Of a stretch of DNA of 64,000 bases, positions 50,901 through 60,300 are shown in pieces. Source of the DNA: Aporrectodea caliginosa (Eukaryota > Annelida > Clitellata > Crassiclitellata > Lumbricidae); the NCBI GenBank assembly GCA_020284085.1, contig JACEVL010000100.1:777001-841000 (forward strand), written 5' to 3'. How positions within the stretch are numbered: the first letter of the stretch is position 1; the number at the start of each line of letters is the position of its first letter. The notes under the pieces are model-generated. The model worked only from the letters and a program-made list of their open reading frames with translations, searched no databases and was not told the origin of the DNA. A program made the position numbers and the translations under genes.

Positions 50901-53900
50901 CAGCGTAACGTCGATGAGTCATTAGGTTGTTGACTTTTTGCAAGTGCTGAGCATTCGCAAACTTTAAACGATGTTAGAATGACTCATAGGCATGCCTAGA
51001 CTTTTTTGCAGATGTGCAGATTTGAACATATATAAAGCAGCCACAACTGTATTGTAATGAGACTTGAGAGCAGAAATTGGTAAGATACTTTGATACATAT
51101 TTGAGTTACAGGTCATGTCATTGATTTGACTGCTAATGATAGCAATTTATAGATTTATGTAGAACTGCTTACATTGGTGACATATACTGATTTAATAATA
51201 AAAGTTTGCTTATTTCCTCAAGCTAATCGCCTGTTTTCTTCCATTTTGAGCATTCTTGTATTTCCTGTTCACTTGGCGACTACCATGCCTCTGATTCAAG
51301 TATCGTTGTTTGGCACGTAAACCTCATTATTCTTTCATTCATTTCGTCAGCTAAAACCTTGAAATGTAATTACCTAGTGACACATTAACCCCTTTGATTT
51401 ACTTTCTGTTATTAGGTCTATTCTGTAGATCTGCAACATGAACTTGGGCGCTTGAGTATTCACGGCTGGGTTGGAGTTATGCATGAAATTCGAAGAACAG
51501 CTAGTGATTACGGACTAACCTGTAAGCTTTTATGCAATATAAACTTCTGTCATTGCTTTTTACATATATATGAATATATTTACATATTCATATATATAAA
51601 TATATGTGATGCCAGGGGTCAAAACCCGTTGCTTGTGACTTCCTAGATCAGTGGTTCTTAACCTTTTCAAGGGAGCCGAACCCCAAGAGAAATCCATGAC
51701 CACTCACCGAACCCCTCAAGTTTGAGCAATAATTTTTTAACTAATGGGAACAAAAGGAAATAAAAATTGTACCAAAATGTGATACACTATTAATACATTC
51801 AATACATGAACTACTAACAGTTAACTAACCGTACCAACAAAATGTGTATATATGCTTGGAAATCAAGACGTCTTAGATGAACAGCACTTGGTCTTGATTT
51901 TTCACTCACACTCACTGACCCTGGATATGTATATATTTCAGAGGACCTCTGCCGAACCCCTGGGACTGGCTCACCGAACCCCAGGGGTTCGGTCGAACAC
52001 TGGTTAAGAAACACTGTCCTAGATACTGAGCTAGAAGCTGAAATAGGTGAGACCGGTCAAAATGTAGAATATTCTTCAATTTAGCAGTTGCCTGTGAATT
52101 TGCCATAATATGCAAAGTAGTAATCCGATTTTGATGCCGTTTGTTTTATTCGACACAGTATACAACCCGTTATTGTCTATCAAACTTTCAGAATAATCAA
52201 GTAATGGTTGCTGAGGACTTTGATGACACGAATATTCCGATACTTTTTGTTCAATTTTTTCACTCTATACCAATGAAAGAATCAAGTTTACACGTATAAC
52301 TTCAGTTATAAAAAAGATATTTTCATTCTGCAAATGTATTTTGAAGCAGATTAATTGTAGAAAATGACTGAATAAAAAGGTCATAAACCGACATGTGATG
52401 GGTTTTGACCCCTCGTGTCACATATATGTATATATATATATGTATTTATACATACATGTGTACAGCTGACTATCCGTGCCTCAGATTCACATTTTGGTGT
52501 AACCTTGCGAGCATTACATGTACATATTTAATTATTTAATAATAATAATAATAATAATAGTAATAATAATATATATTTATGTATAGTCAGCAAAGATCAA
52601 TAATAAACAATTATTAAACAAAATTATATTACATTTATTAAAAGTAAAATGTGTATACTGAATGCAGTACTAGACTACCATAGCTCCATGTGGGCTAGAT
52701 ATATGACAAATACGTATTTTGTTAAATTGGACTAACCTTGCAACTGCTGATCGTGTAGATCTACAGTATGATGTGCATTTACAAAGACACCCAGTCCATC
52801 CATTCAGATATAAGTCCTTCATTTTCATTGCTACAACAGTCATATTATCAGCATACAAACTGTGTGTCGTCTGACACTTTAGTTCATGTATCCGGCTGTT
52901 CCTGCAGTAGAGGCCAAACCCATGTTGTTGTGTGTCTAGTGCTGTTATCTATTGTATAAAACACAACTATATTATTTGTTGACTCCTGTCGACATTATCA
53001 TTGATTGCAGCAATCTACCCCTAGATGTTGACACCTGCCTTCAGCCCTTAATATCGACCTTTGTCAAGAACAGCCTCGAAAGTGTTACGAAATCTTCTCT
53101 CAATACTGAGAACATGTCAAATTACAGACCCATCTCAACTTTTAATTTTATACGTATAATTTTTAAAATGAGTAGTTATGAATCGTATGCAAACCCACCT
53201 TGCAACTCGGTAATCTCCCAGTGAAAATCATTCACTGGGATATTATTTTTATGCTGATATACATTTCATTTGGTAAAGTAGCTGCATATGCTCTTCTTGA
53301 CTCATCTGCCGTCTTTGACACTGTCAAACGTGCTTTCTTGCCCTTTCACCTTGAGCACCTTGAGTTTGGTGTATCTGGTCTGGCCTCAGACCGATTCCAT
53401 TCATATCTAACTCGTAGTTCACAGTTTGTCTTCATCAATGGAGCAAAATTGGATCGAGTATCACTCACCTGTGGCGTCCTTCAAGGCTCTGTTCTTGGCG
53501 TCTTACTTTGCTCTTTCCAAACTACTTCGCAATGTGTTTTACTGAGTCAGAGATGTCTGAAACACTAGCTGTGCGCTGATGACACTCAATTCTACATTTC
53601 CAGCAGTATTTACTCCTTTTCCAGCTCTCTCGCTCTGTTGTGTAACGTCTTTAACTGAAGGATGGCAGAAAACAGACTGCTCTTAAACCATCCGAAACTG
53701 AGTTTCTCCTTTTTTGAACATCACCGTAACTGAACAGATTTAATTCTTTGAATTCTATCCACATTGAATCCACCTCATCATATCACCACAGCTGTTCAGC
53801 CTGCAATTTTGATCAATCTGTTTGCTGAGTGACAATCGGATGTGCCAGTCAGTGAACACTTTAGCTCTATATGCACGTCTGCCCACTACGACATCCTTGA

Positions 53901-56900
53901 TATCCACAAGACACATGCCACATTGCATTTCCTGTACTCACTTTATTGGCTAATATCCAGTTGTCTTGACTGCTGCAGCTCACTTCTTACTGGCATTCCC
54001 AAAGTTAACTTGATGAAGTCCAAAATACATTGGCCAGAACTATCACTAAAATTCCAAAATATGAACATATATTACCGATCCTTGGCAGCCCATAGAAAAG
54101 TAAATAGCTTTCAAAATTGGGCTAATTGTATACAAGATTTCTGCCATACTATTTTATTTACAATCTTCACTTGACCAGTCAGCTGCATAGCCAATCACTT
54201 TGGAGTCCAGTTACAGCTGCAGTATGCTCAGCTGTATGTGTAAGAACTCTGTCACCAACGGATCGATACTTGCAAGACTTTAATACTCTTCAGTGGTTCT
54301 GCTTCAACAGTCATAAACCCATTCTGAGGCAATCATGTTTGTCTCATGCCGACAACTGCGCTCTTTTCCTTCTCTTTCCAGCATTGACCTTGCTGATACT
54401 GTTGTTCCATTATCAAAGACTGTCAAAACCACTTGGGGTGACCCTGGACAATGTGAGTCCTCGCTATATTATTCAGGACTCAGAGTTTGATCATAACTCA
54501 AATTACTTTGGTTCACAAAACTGCCCTCCAGGCTAGCACTATGTAGGCTATAGTGAGTAAGCATGTATCAGTTAAAGAGTTTCTTGAAGATAAAATTATA
54601 ACATATATTTAGTGTCATAAGAATATGCAAACAACAGTCATAGCATCTGAGCATAGAAACACTTTCCATGAAGGTTTAGCTGTTTATTCAACGTGCTGAA
54701 TGCGAGATTTCTGGTTCTTTATTTCAGTTCCAATTGATTTAGATGTACGTGTCAAAGCTCTTCTTCTGTCATCTGTCATTGCAATTGTAAGTAATTCACA
54801 ACTTAGCCTTTTTGCTTTTTAAGTAATATCAGGAATCAGTGGATACTTATTGTGTACGTACCAGTATGTGTGCATGGATCCGGATACACTAACTAAACGG
54901 TGTTTTAGTAGATCACTGCTGTATAAAACTTGATGTTGCACTGTTAGTCAAGGATTTAGCTATCACTAATTCAAATTTCTGAAATGTTGTTTTAGATGTC
55001 CCTAGTTAACGGGATCTTGATCCCTTTTGGGACTCCTCTTGCGGCCAATCCTGATATTTTATGTTGAAATGTTATGTGATTTTATTTGACATGGCTTCAA
55101 TAAAAGAGTTTTGATTGAAAAAAAGCACTGCCTGCACCCACCAGTCTATACAAAGTTAAATGTAATTAAGAACAGAATTGTCATAAGCATACAAAACAAT
55201 GCAAAGGAAACTAGAAGAGTGTACCACACACACACACGTAGAACCCATCCAATGGATTTCCATCCATAGTTGATAGATGACATTGTGTTCAGTGTCTATG
55301 GGCCAAGCTGTGTTGATAGTGTGGAACGATGAATGACGGATGGGGTAGCATTTGCAGCACACATTACATGATCTCCGTCCAGCAGTCCTTCACTGATGAC
55401 GCACATCCAGCTACCATATCCATCTAAGCACCACATGCATGCAGTGGTTACAGGCATTCATCGCCTGGTGATTGGTAGGCGAGTGACTAATGGTCGAGGT
55501 CTGCTGTCCTTGGATCTCATACTCGACTTTTGATGAGGAAGCCCATCTCTTTTCGTAGAGTCACGTATATCTAGAGCGTCGGAAAGTAAGTCTTGGACAC
55601 ATTGCCATGTCTGAAAAGCTCTGCAGTGTGCTAGAGGAGTCTGAAGGTGAACTGGATGAGAAACTGAAGGATCCAGGAGATTACTGAGCACCTTCAATCT
55701 CTTGAAAAGGAGAGCTGCACTCATATGAAATCCTTTCTCAGCATTCCTGTCCTGATGGAGTACATGCTTATCGAAGAATCCATCGTGTACTCCATCAGGA
55801 CAGGAATGCTGAGAAAGGATTTCATATGAGTGCAACATTTCCTTTTGACAACAAGTATACAGCAGTATAGAAAAGAAGAACCTCGTGAGCAGAGTTTTAA
55901 ACAGGCAGGTGTTGAGGGCTCCCCAGATTTGATGTAATTAAAAAAATTTGATCAGAGAATCAAAAAAGTTGGCTTATGTCTCAGAAAGTGAAATAAGAAA
56001 GTTAAAAAGTGTTATGATGGTGAAATGTGCTCTGCCGCTTGCATTTGTCATGCATCTACATAATGGCAGCGAACCCCAGAAAACACTTTGTGACCCTGAC
56101 CCCCGACCCAGAGGTTGGGAAACATAAATTGTCTTATCTAGTGTCAAGACAACTTGTTGGTTTCAGTCAGAAAATCACAACTTAATCACTTCTTCATCAT
56201 ACTAAGCATAAGTCTAATATGCAAGTTTAGCAACAGTAAACTCCATCATGTTAGATAACTGAGCAAATTCTGCATTTAGACAAAGTAATCCACCGAAACG
56301 CAGAGAAGACTGACCTACGACCAACATGGCCAGCGAACATGTACAGAATCTTGTCTGAGAAGATATGCAAGAAGATGTTGGCAAGGGATAGGTTGCAGAA
56401 TGCATTATTCATGGTATCATATTTTGTCAACAACCTGCCATAGTAACCTTTGGAGCAGGGCTTTCAGAGATAAGATTACATAAATTTGTAGGTTAGCTAT
56501 GGAGACAAGTTTACAAATAATGTGACATTGGCGCCTAAATTTGAGGAGGTGAAAAGGGAGATGGAAGCGTTGCCAACACCTGTCAAAGAGCTTGGAAGGG
56601 GTGTGACAACCCTCTTGGAAGGGGTGTGGCAACCCTCTTAGGCTTTGTAGGAATTTGCTTGTCCCGGATTTCATTAAAAGTTGAATTCAGTTTGGCAATA
56701 CCATCTGTCTGGGCTGGGCATGACCACAGGTGGAGGCAAGGATATCGGCTGTGAAGGTTGAAAGACTGAGCATCGTCAGCTCTATGTCTCCTAGGTAGGT
56801 AGTTGCAGTTTAACGACACTGTGTGATAACAAAGATCATTAGCGTCGCCCTCCTCCTTTATCCAGGCTTGGGACTGGCACTGCGAGAAAGCGAGCAGTGG

Positions 56901-57371
56901 CAGAGTTACGATGTCTCGTTTTACAGTGAGTCAATTAACTGGGATTCAAGATGCAGACCCAGAAAGGACCAGAGACCCACTCAGTACTTAGGGTTGACTA
57001 TTAACACAGATAATACATTTAAGCTTACATGTAGCACAGTTATGTGCTTAGTGAAAACTTAAGCAAACTAAGACAAGCTAATAAGGGCAACTGTACATTG
57101 AATGAAGCACCTATTAGAACTTAAGACAACAGAATACTATGCATGCAATCAATTCAACAATTGATACACATACTTTAAAGAATTTGTATCTGCCTCGTAA
57201 ACAGTTTCACATTTGGTAATTGATTAATTATTTAGTTAAATGTTATTATGCATAATTTGACTTCATTTTTGGCACCACAGTAGAGCAGCTGTTTTGTTAA
57301 TGGACTGGTTTTGGTGTTTTGCATTCATTTGGTAGGACTGGCTCTACTCCACACAGGGTGGTCGAAAGTGA
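38482..57371 (+). CDS. PLSCR: Phospholipid scramblase family gene (9 coding exons, complete)
   Basis: Scramblase-family proteins are palmitoylated, C-terminally anchored membrane proteins linked to Ca2+-dependent, bidirectional movement of phospholipids. Nine exons join in phase to about 372 residues. Residues 1-150 are acidic and Ser/Thr-rich rather than the usual Pro-rich tail. The scramblase domain starts at CPVGLECLLDTSQLVIH (about 161-177), with FRFYNRNKQEVMQV (223-236), YSPPGTVAGFI (264-274), LGRLSIHGWVGVMHEIRR (316-333), the Ca2+-loop-like TASDYGLTFPID (334-345), and a C-terminal hydrophobic segment (about 350-365) before a short GGRK tail. ATG 38482 is chosen because the frame is open to the first donor and a likely 5'UTR acceptor (TTTTCACAG) ends at 38398. 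The introns carry many transposons. The gene lies head-to-head with liprin-alpha. Which PLSCR paralogue it is cannot be told. Confidence 0.9.
38912..40475. other. Scramblase intron 1
   Basis: No gene. 39187-39345 is an AGTTAC-rich transposon remnant (separate entry). The rest is unrecognised. Confidence 0.55.
39187..39345. mobile_element. Remnant of an AGTTAC-repeat hAT-like element
   Basis: Starts CAGTGTTATTTCAGTTATGG and alternates TTTTTCAGTTACAG with AGTTATAGTTACAG, the same style as the 31576-32121 element. No right end or target duplication found. Confidence 0.5.
40476..40601 (+). CDS. PLSCR: Scramblase exon 2
   Basis: 126 bases. Acceptor TTTTATTTCAG, donor TCT|GTAAGT. It encodes the start of the scramblase domain: PLLCPVGLECLLDTSQLVIH matches the family CPPGLEYL...Q-hydrophobic pattern. 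Confidence 0.92.
40668..40960 (-). mobile_element. Possible third tRNA-derived SINE
   Basis: Minus strand has a B-box-like GGGATCGATTC and a body ending in an (ATT)n tail (40668-40686). The A box is unclear. Confidence 0.4.
41580..41910 (-). mobile_element. LINE 3' end, second lineage
   Basis: The reverse complement contains GCATTTCTGCATTTTTGTCA and CCCCAAGCATGTACTTCACC, shared with the plus copy at 45775-46165 and, in part, with 49245-49330. Confidence 0.75.
42113..42187 (+). CDS. PLSCR: Scramblase exon 3
   Basis: 75 bases. Acceptor ATGTTGCAG, donor CAGG|GTAAGT. Encodes FFNVKNIRRMEAINEM and RRVLFYIEQ, aligning without gaps to the family segment that ends in a VYFA-E-like strand. Confidence 0.88.
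42368..42497 (+). repeat. Interspersed repeat family B, copy 5
   Basis: CACAAGGCATCAACCAATGG, TGATATCCAGAGGATCAG, GAGAGGCGACCTATAACAGG then GAAAAGGTAAG; it adjoins the SINE that follows. Confidence 0.75.
42501..42719 (+). mobile_element. tRNA-derived SINE with CR1-like 3' tail
   Basis: Pol III promoter: A box within GGTGGTGTAGGGGTATG and B box GGTTCGAATCC (42555-42565). The 3' part GGGAGCGCCTCTGAGTAGAA plus TCTTGAAGGGGCGCAATATA matches the 3'UTR of the CR1-like LINE (45686-45730). It ends in (CATA)n. The shared tail is what a LINE reverse transcriptase would recognise. Confidence 0.92.
42760..42976 (+). mobile_element. CR1-like LINE 5'UTR, first tandem unit
   Basis: 42830-42960 is repeated at 44390-44540 (AGTTCGGCTACTGCTTCTGG / AGTTCGGTTACTGCTTTTGG; GTTTTGTTACGTACTGTCGT / GTTTTGTTACGTACTATCGT). 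The two units are separated by the inserted hAT element, so they are a tandem 5'UTR pair. Confidence 0.78.
42977..44323 (+). mobile_element. hAT element, 1347 bp, transposase remnant
   Basis: Ends CAGGGGTGCGCAACCT and, inverted, CAGGGGTGCGCAACCTT. An exact 8-bp target duplication GTGTAGTG lies at 42969-42976 and 44324-44331. Inside, 43347-43631 encodes an alpha-helical piece ending LDLQTELVELKNDEQFLNMF and EDKTDLLE, similar to the region before the C-terminal dimerisation domain of Charlie/ZBED-type hAT transposases. The catalytic domain is mostly lost, so it is non-autonomous. A smaller element may be nested at about 43712-43875. Confidence 0.92.
44324..45745 (+). mobile_element. CR1-like LINE with internal deletion
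   Basis: 5'UTR second unit, then 44600-44810 encodes the start of an APE endonuclease ORF (SSAIRLATLNVCSLKNKYVA with DLDVLVVVESWH). At about 44880 it jumps directly to the RT C-terminal part (SSWMASNRLLLNPSKTQFIW ... RSCYYQLRQLR), continuing after frameshifts to WNDLPSELRLLP at 45631. So most of endonuclease and RT is missing. The 3' end is GGGAGCACTCCTGAGTAGAC ... GGGGCGCTATATAAAT plus GAAT repeats. Confidence 0.92.
45775..46165 (+). mobile_element. LINE 3' end, second lineage
   Basis: Encodes AWKNLKRARRLGYLEQSF, LANIADAKLSPYYTFF, FIPRSLYKNIY and stop, the C-terminus of a non-LTR ORF2. The 3'UTR has GCATTTCTGCGTTTTTGTCG, shared with the minus copies at 41580 and 49245. Confidence 0.82.
46368..46429 (+). 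CDS. PLSCR: Scramblase exon 4 (short exon with GC donor)
   Basis: 62 bases, the length modulo 3 needed to connect exon 3 (phase 1) with exon 5 (phase 0). Acceptor GTTTAAG. The donor is CAG|GCAAGT, a classical GC-AG intron start. Encodes PPPPLFENSFLFRFYNRNKQ. Its last half joins exon 5 as SFLFRFYNRNKQEVMQV, which aligns residue for residue with the family block RPF-x-L-R-I-L-D-N-x-x-x-EV. The Cys-rich stretch usually preceding RPF is replaced by PPPP. This is an inference from splice phase and similarity. Confidence 0.68.
46430..47635. other. Scramblase intron 4, part without recognised element
   Basis: No gene or repeat recognised. The intron begins GC (46430-46431). Confidence 0.5.
47640..48480 (-). 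mobile_element. Degraded CR1/L2-like LINE
   Basis: Minus strand: NIIPDFSPFQSACHKHSTAI, IFQSMDSSKVSPLISLYLSG then AFNTVDHRIF, the RT palm. Further downstream a broken YADDTQLYI-like box reads QYADGIQLYIT. Antisense to the scramblase gene. Confidence 0.8.
48576..48712 (+). CDS. PLSCR: Scramblase exon 5
   Basis: 137 bases. Acceptor TTTTGTTGCAG, donor CCA|GTATGT. Encodes EVMQVYNPASHTCLACG, a Trp/Phe-rich stretch with three Cys (244, 247, 257), then VVYSPPGTVAGFIKR. This matches the family's Cys-rich segment and the APPG-x-x-x-GY motif. Confidence 0.9.
48713..49244. other. Scramblase intron 5, nothing recognised
   Basis: AT-rich intron with no element recognised before the LINE remnant. Confidence 0.5.
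49245..49330 (-). mobile_element. LINE 3'UTR fragment, second lineage
   Basis: Reverse complement reads GTGAGCATTTCTGCGTTTTT and GTCAGATTGTGATTTTCAAT, as at 46105-46150. Confidence 0.72.
49600..50030. repeat. Diverged tandem duplication, ~214-bp unit
   Basis: GCCTGCGGAGAAGCGCTTGG (49616) matches GCCTACGGAGGAGCACGTGG (49830); TTGAAGTTCTTAAAATCGTC (49698) matches TTGAAGGTATTAAAAATCGT (49908); CTCTGCAGGCATTAAAGAAT matches CTCAGCAGGCAGTACAGAAT. Confidence 0.78.
50178..50265 (+). CDS. PLSCR: Scramblase exon 6
   Basis: 88 bases. The acceptor at TGTTTAG (50177) is preferred over TTGTTCAG (50196) because only it keeps the frame from exon 5. Encodes QTCFVQEYEILGPCEEVLL then RLRGSPSDLK, corresponding to the family strand pair around the conserved GPC. 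Donor AAG|GTTCGT. Confidence 0.85.
50266..51415. other. Scramblase intron 6
   Basis: No gene. 50410-50470 (CTGTTCAACATGCGGCCCAT) resembles one end of a hAT element without a partner. A CR1 tail lies at 50573-50665. Confidence 0.5.
50573..50665 (-). mobile_element. CR1-like LINE/SINE 3' tail
   Basis: Reverse complement: GGGAGCGCCTCTGAGTAGGT then TTCTTGAAGAGGCGCTTATA and a GAAT tail. Confidence 0.8.
51416..51521 (+). CDS. PLSCR: Scramblase exon 7
   Basis: 106 bases. Acceptor TGTTATTAG, donor CCT|GTAAGC. Encodes LGRLSIHGWVGVMHEIRRTA and SDYGLT, matching the family VGKISKHW-x-G-x-x-RE pattern and the beginning of the Ca2+-loop-like motif. Confidence 0.93.
51601..52426. mobile_element. Inverted-repeat element (outer), hAT inserted inside
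   Basis: TATATGTGATGCCAGGGGTC AAAACCC at the left is matched in reverse at 52393-52426 (GGGTTTTGACCCC ... GTGTCACATATA). The flanks are AT-rich, so any TA duplication cannot be proven. Without the inner hAT it is about 450 bp. Confidence 0.65.
51649..52016. mobile_element. hAT MITE (368 bp)
   Basis: Ends CAGTGGTTCTTAACCTTTTC and, inverted, CAGTGTTTCTTAACCAGTG. An exact 8-bp target duplication TCCTAGAT lies at 51641-51648 and 52017-52024. Repeated CCGAACCCC phrases occur near both ends. Confidence 0.95.
52460..52575 (+). mobile_element. LINE 3' end with AAT tail, family C
   Basis: GCTGACTATCCGTGCCTCAG then ATTCACATTTTGGTGTAACC and an (AAT)n tail. The longer minus copy is at 60565-60960. Confidence 0.78.
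53040..54180 (+). mobile_element. Degraded L2/CR1-like LINE fragment
   Basis: Broken frames encode MSNYRPISTFNFI, AYALLDSSAVFDTVKRAFL, CGVLQGSVLGVLL, then remnants resembling the C-terminus (CLDCCSSLLTGIP). Inactive. Confidence 0.82.
54728..54786 (+). CDS. PLSCR: Scramblase exon 8 (C-terminal hydrophobic segment)
   Basis: 59 bases. Acceptor TTTATTTCAG, donor ATT|GTAAGT. Encodes FPIDLDVRVKALLLSSVIAI, close to the family FP(L/I)DLDV(R/K)-x-KA pattern and the membrane helix. Confidence 0.94.
54925..55120 (+). mobile_element. LINE 3' end, family A, second copy
   Basis: Near-identical to 3225-3420 (GGGATCTTGATCCCTTTTGG, CCTCTTGCGGCCAATCCTGA, ATGGCTTCAATAAAAGAG). Confidence 0.85.
55160..55440 (-). 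repeat. Relative of the ~570-bp unknown repeat
   Basis: Reverse complement shares GAAGGACTGCTGGA, CAATGTCATCTATCAACTAT and the GTGTGTGGT stretch with 20815-20955. Confidence 0.72.
55716..55834. repeat. Perfect 48-bp inverted repeat with 23-base loop
   Basis: Left arm 55716-55763 and right arm 55787-55834 are exact reverse complements over all 48 bases (beginning TGCACTCATATGAAATCCTT). The loop is 55764-55786. The arms carry no mismatch, so the duplication is recent or maintained. A transcript would fold into a long hairpin. Confidence 0.95.
55835..57335. other. Scramblase last intron, second part
   Basis: No gene. 56080-56125 (AACCCCAGAAAACACTTTGT ... AGGTTGGGAAACA) looks like one end of a hAT element. 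56583-56640 has a short duplicated GGAAGGGGTGTG phrase. Other open frames are unrecognised. Confidence 0.5.
57336..57371 (+). CDS. PLSCR: Scramblase exon 9 (last 11 residues and stop)
   Basis: The 36 coding bases give DWLYSTQGGRK and TGA. It follows a pyrimidine-rich acceptor TTTGGTAG in phase 0. After ...VIAI this produces IDWLY, in the place of the family's IDFMFFE. Accepted on phase, acceptor and similarity. No clear AATAAA was seen close after the stop. Confidence 0.65.
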   Translation, partial: DWLYSTQGGRK

Positions 57372-60300
57372 GGAAAAATGCTCCATTCAGTTACATAAGC
57401 AGCCCTACCGCTTGTTTCATGACGTCGCTGCCTCTTCTTGCATGACCTCAAGTGCAATGAAGAAGTTCTCGTACATCTCTGCTGACTGCATCTCCTACAA
57501 CAGAAAAATGTTAAAGAATTTTGTTTATAATGAACAGAAGATGACATTTCAAAACGGAGCAAATACTATTAATCTAGTCTATTAAGTCTGTGTACCGGAG
57601 GTTGTATGCAACTGGTAATTGAACATGTGGTTACCGTACTAGGAATGAGAGTATCACTCTATTCACAAAAAGGTGTTGCAGAATTTTGCACAAATTTTAA
57701 ATATGATTACTAAATCTGCATTTTTAAATTATAATTTCTGACACTTTTGAGTTAATCCATTGAGAGTTATAAAATTTAAAAAGCGCCAGTTGATTGGTTC
57801 CATCGTACAAAGATAGAAGATAATATGCTTTACTAAGGGAAGCATATTGCTTAGGCTACTTAGAAAAGCAGAGCTACAACTGCTATTATAAATTTAGAAG
57901 TAACTGCATCAGTTGAGTCTTAGTTTCTCTGGTTCAAGGGAGCTTTAAATATTTTTCCTCTGAATCGATCAACAACGTCAAACTGATTGTTCTATCTTTG
58001 TGAATGTGAGTCATAGCCAATCAATCCCTGCATATTGTCGTTATGGAAGCAATTGTACTTTAAAATCGTTTGATTTGTTTAACATGTTAAAGATAATTAA
58101 TTTGCAAGTTAATGTGCAATCAACAGAACTGAAGTGGCAGTGTAAAAATACACAGTTATCAGTAGTATGACAAGCTGGCTAAGAGTATGGCACCGCTCAA
58201 CAAAATAATTAAAATAAGTAACAGTGGAGATATGTTATGGATTACAATCCTACTGATTTTTTATAAGAGTAAAAATGAATCAATAGAGAGATTACAGCAG
58301 AATGTGACAGGGGTACTTATGCATCTAATGCACGTTGTGTCATCTTAGGAATTGTGTGGTAGCTGTTGTGATGGAAAAAAATAACTATCACTGCTAATTT
58401 TACTAATTAATTTTAAGGTCACTAAGCACAGGGGTGCTAGTGGGGTTCAGTAGCCTTATGCCTTCAAACTGTAGACGTGTTTGGAGAAGATATAATCATG
58501 CCATACCAGATACCAGCTCAAGTCCAAGCTTTTCAAATTTAATGCAGCATCATAACTCGGTAAATATTGATTTTCGTGATGTTCTGAGCATTTAAGCACA
58601 GAAAATGGTCATCTTAATTTATCCTTAAGACATCAAGTAAACTGCTAAAAACAGTTTATGTTCACAGCTTCATGCAAGTTCAATTTTCCATTTAAGGATT
58701 CGAGATGATGAATGTGCAATTATGGAAATAGAAAATTGTGTTATGTTGTTTTAAATATTAGATACTGATTAAGATATTTGTGTTTCTAGTTTTGTTTTTG
58801 TGAAATTTGTTATTCTGGCATTTAGAATTTGGTGAACAGGTATCTAGAATTGTGCTATAGTGGATATTAGTATTGCAGAAAGTATTTTTAAAGTAATTAT
58901 GTGAAGTATTGTATTGGTCAATTTATGAAACGCCTTTTGCAGAGAAAACTACTTGGCTGGGTATTCCTGGCATGAGAGCCCTGAGGAAATAGTCAAGGCT
59001 GAACTGTTAAGGCAGCAAGTTACAATAGTCATGCATCTACCTGAATGCAAAGACTGGGTGGAAGAGTCTTCCAGAGTGATGGTTGCACCACCACAAAAAC
59101 TCTGTTGGACCATGGAAGCCCAGCAGGATAGAAGCAGAGCACTCCAGTCAGATTGTAATCACAGATTTCTATTGCATCGCTTCAAGAGAGAATCATCGGA
59201 GGTGCTTCCAACCTAATAAGAGCAGAAAACAAGGATAGGACAGAATAGAGGTAAAGAAAGATTAAGGAGGCTGAGACCAACAAAAGATGTCTTAAAAAGA
59301 CAGGTGAGGGAGATAACAAAGTGTATCTGAGAAGCTGAACAAGCTGAGAGTCATTGGAGCCCGACCACAGAAAACGAGCGATCAGCAGCAGCAGCTGAAT
59401 TCCATAGCTGATATTTGCATGGTTGTGAATTGCAGTAGCCAACACAAACACACATAAATCCCATCAACAGAGACAAATCATGTCACTAAAAATAAAATGT
59501 TGAGACAGATTATCTGACAGCTCTGACCTTCTGAGGTGATAGTAGCCGGAGTGAATTAGCTGATAGAGGATTGGCCAAAACAGTAAGAATGCCGTCAGTC
59601 ACAGATTTCAGGCATTGGTAGTAATGGTACAGGAAGTAAAAGCATCAGACAACGAGATGTAATTGAACTTGGTCTGCAGCAGCTTTGTTCCAAACTATAT
59701 CATTTGTGTCCTTGCTATTGTGTTTTCTGTGCTTTGAGCAAAGTTTTGCTGTTAAAGTGTTTTTGTGCTTTGATCTGAGTTTTTAGCAAACAAGTGACTT
59801 TCATTGTAAGCGATTCTTAGTTTTCATGCATTAGAAGCACTGAATATTTGAGGATGGCATCTGGCTGTCATCACAGTGCATCTGTTACATGCAGTGTGTT
59901 TTGTGTCTTTTTAATTTTCTATAGTAAAGCCACTAGTCTAGCATTATCTTCTTCCATTTTCTTGGTGTTTCCTTACTGCATCTCATTCTTTCTCTCATCA
60001 TTGTGCAGTTGATTAAATCACTCCTGCACAGTGCATAGTGTACCTTTCACTACAATGCCCTCATTACTTCTCACAGCTAGTGGCTCTTTCAACTGTAAAC
60101 CAGCCAAATAAAACATCATGATAATGCCCAGAAAGATTTGTAATACATCTAGAATAACTTTTTGCTAATTTATCCAGAATAACCAACTACACACCAGCTC
60201 TTGTAATGATTAAGTGCTTCTGTATAAACTGGTTTGCGGAGGTTTCTCTTCAAAACCTTGTTCATTATGAGGTGCAGACATGTTAAGATCTGTGTTGAGT

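Noticed and set aside
55458..55838. 126-residue minus frame as a gene
   Set aside because: No recognisable family; part of it runs through the perfect hairpin and there are no convincing splice or start features.
56167..56205. Alternative scramblase last exon after TTGGTTTCAG
   Set aside because: Phase 0 reading SENHNLITSSSY lacks the Asp-aromatic pattern expected after the membrane helix.
58953..59216. Last exon of the scramblase
   Set aside because: Acceptor TTTTGCAG is good, but in phase 0 it gives RKLLGWVFLA then stop, unlike the family; the 57336 exon fits better.
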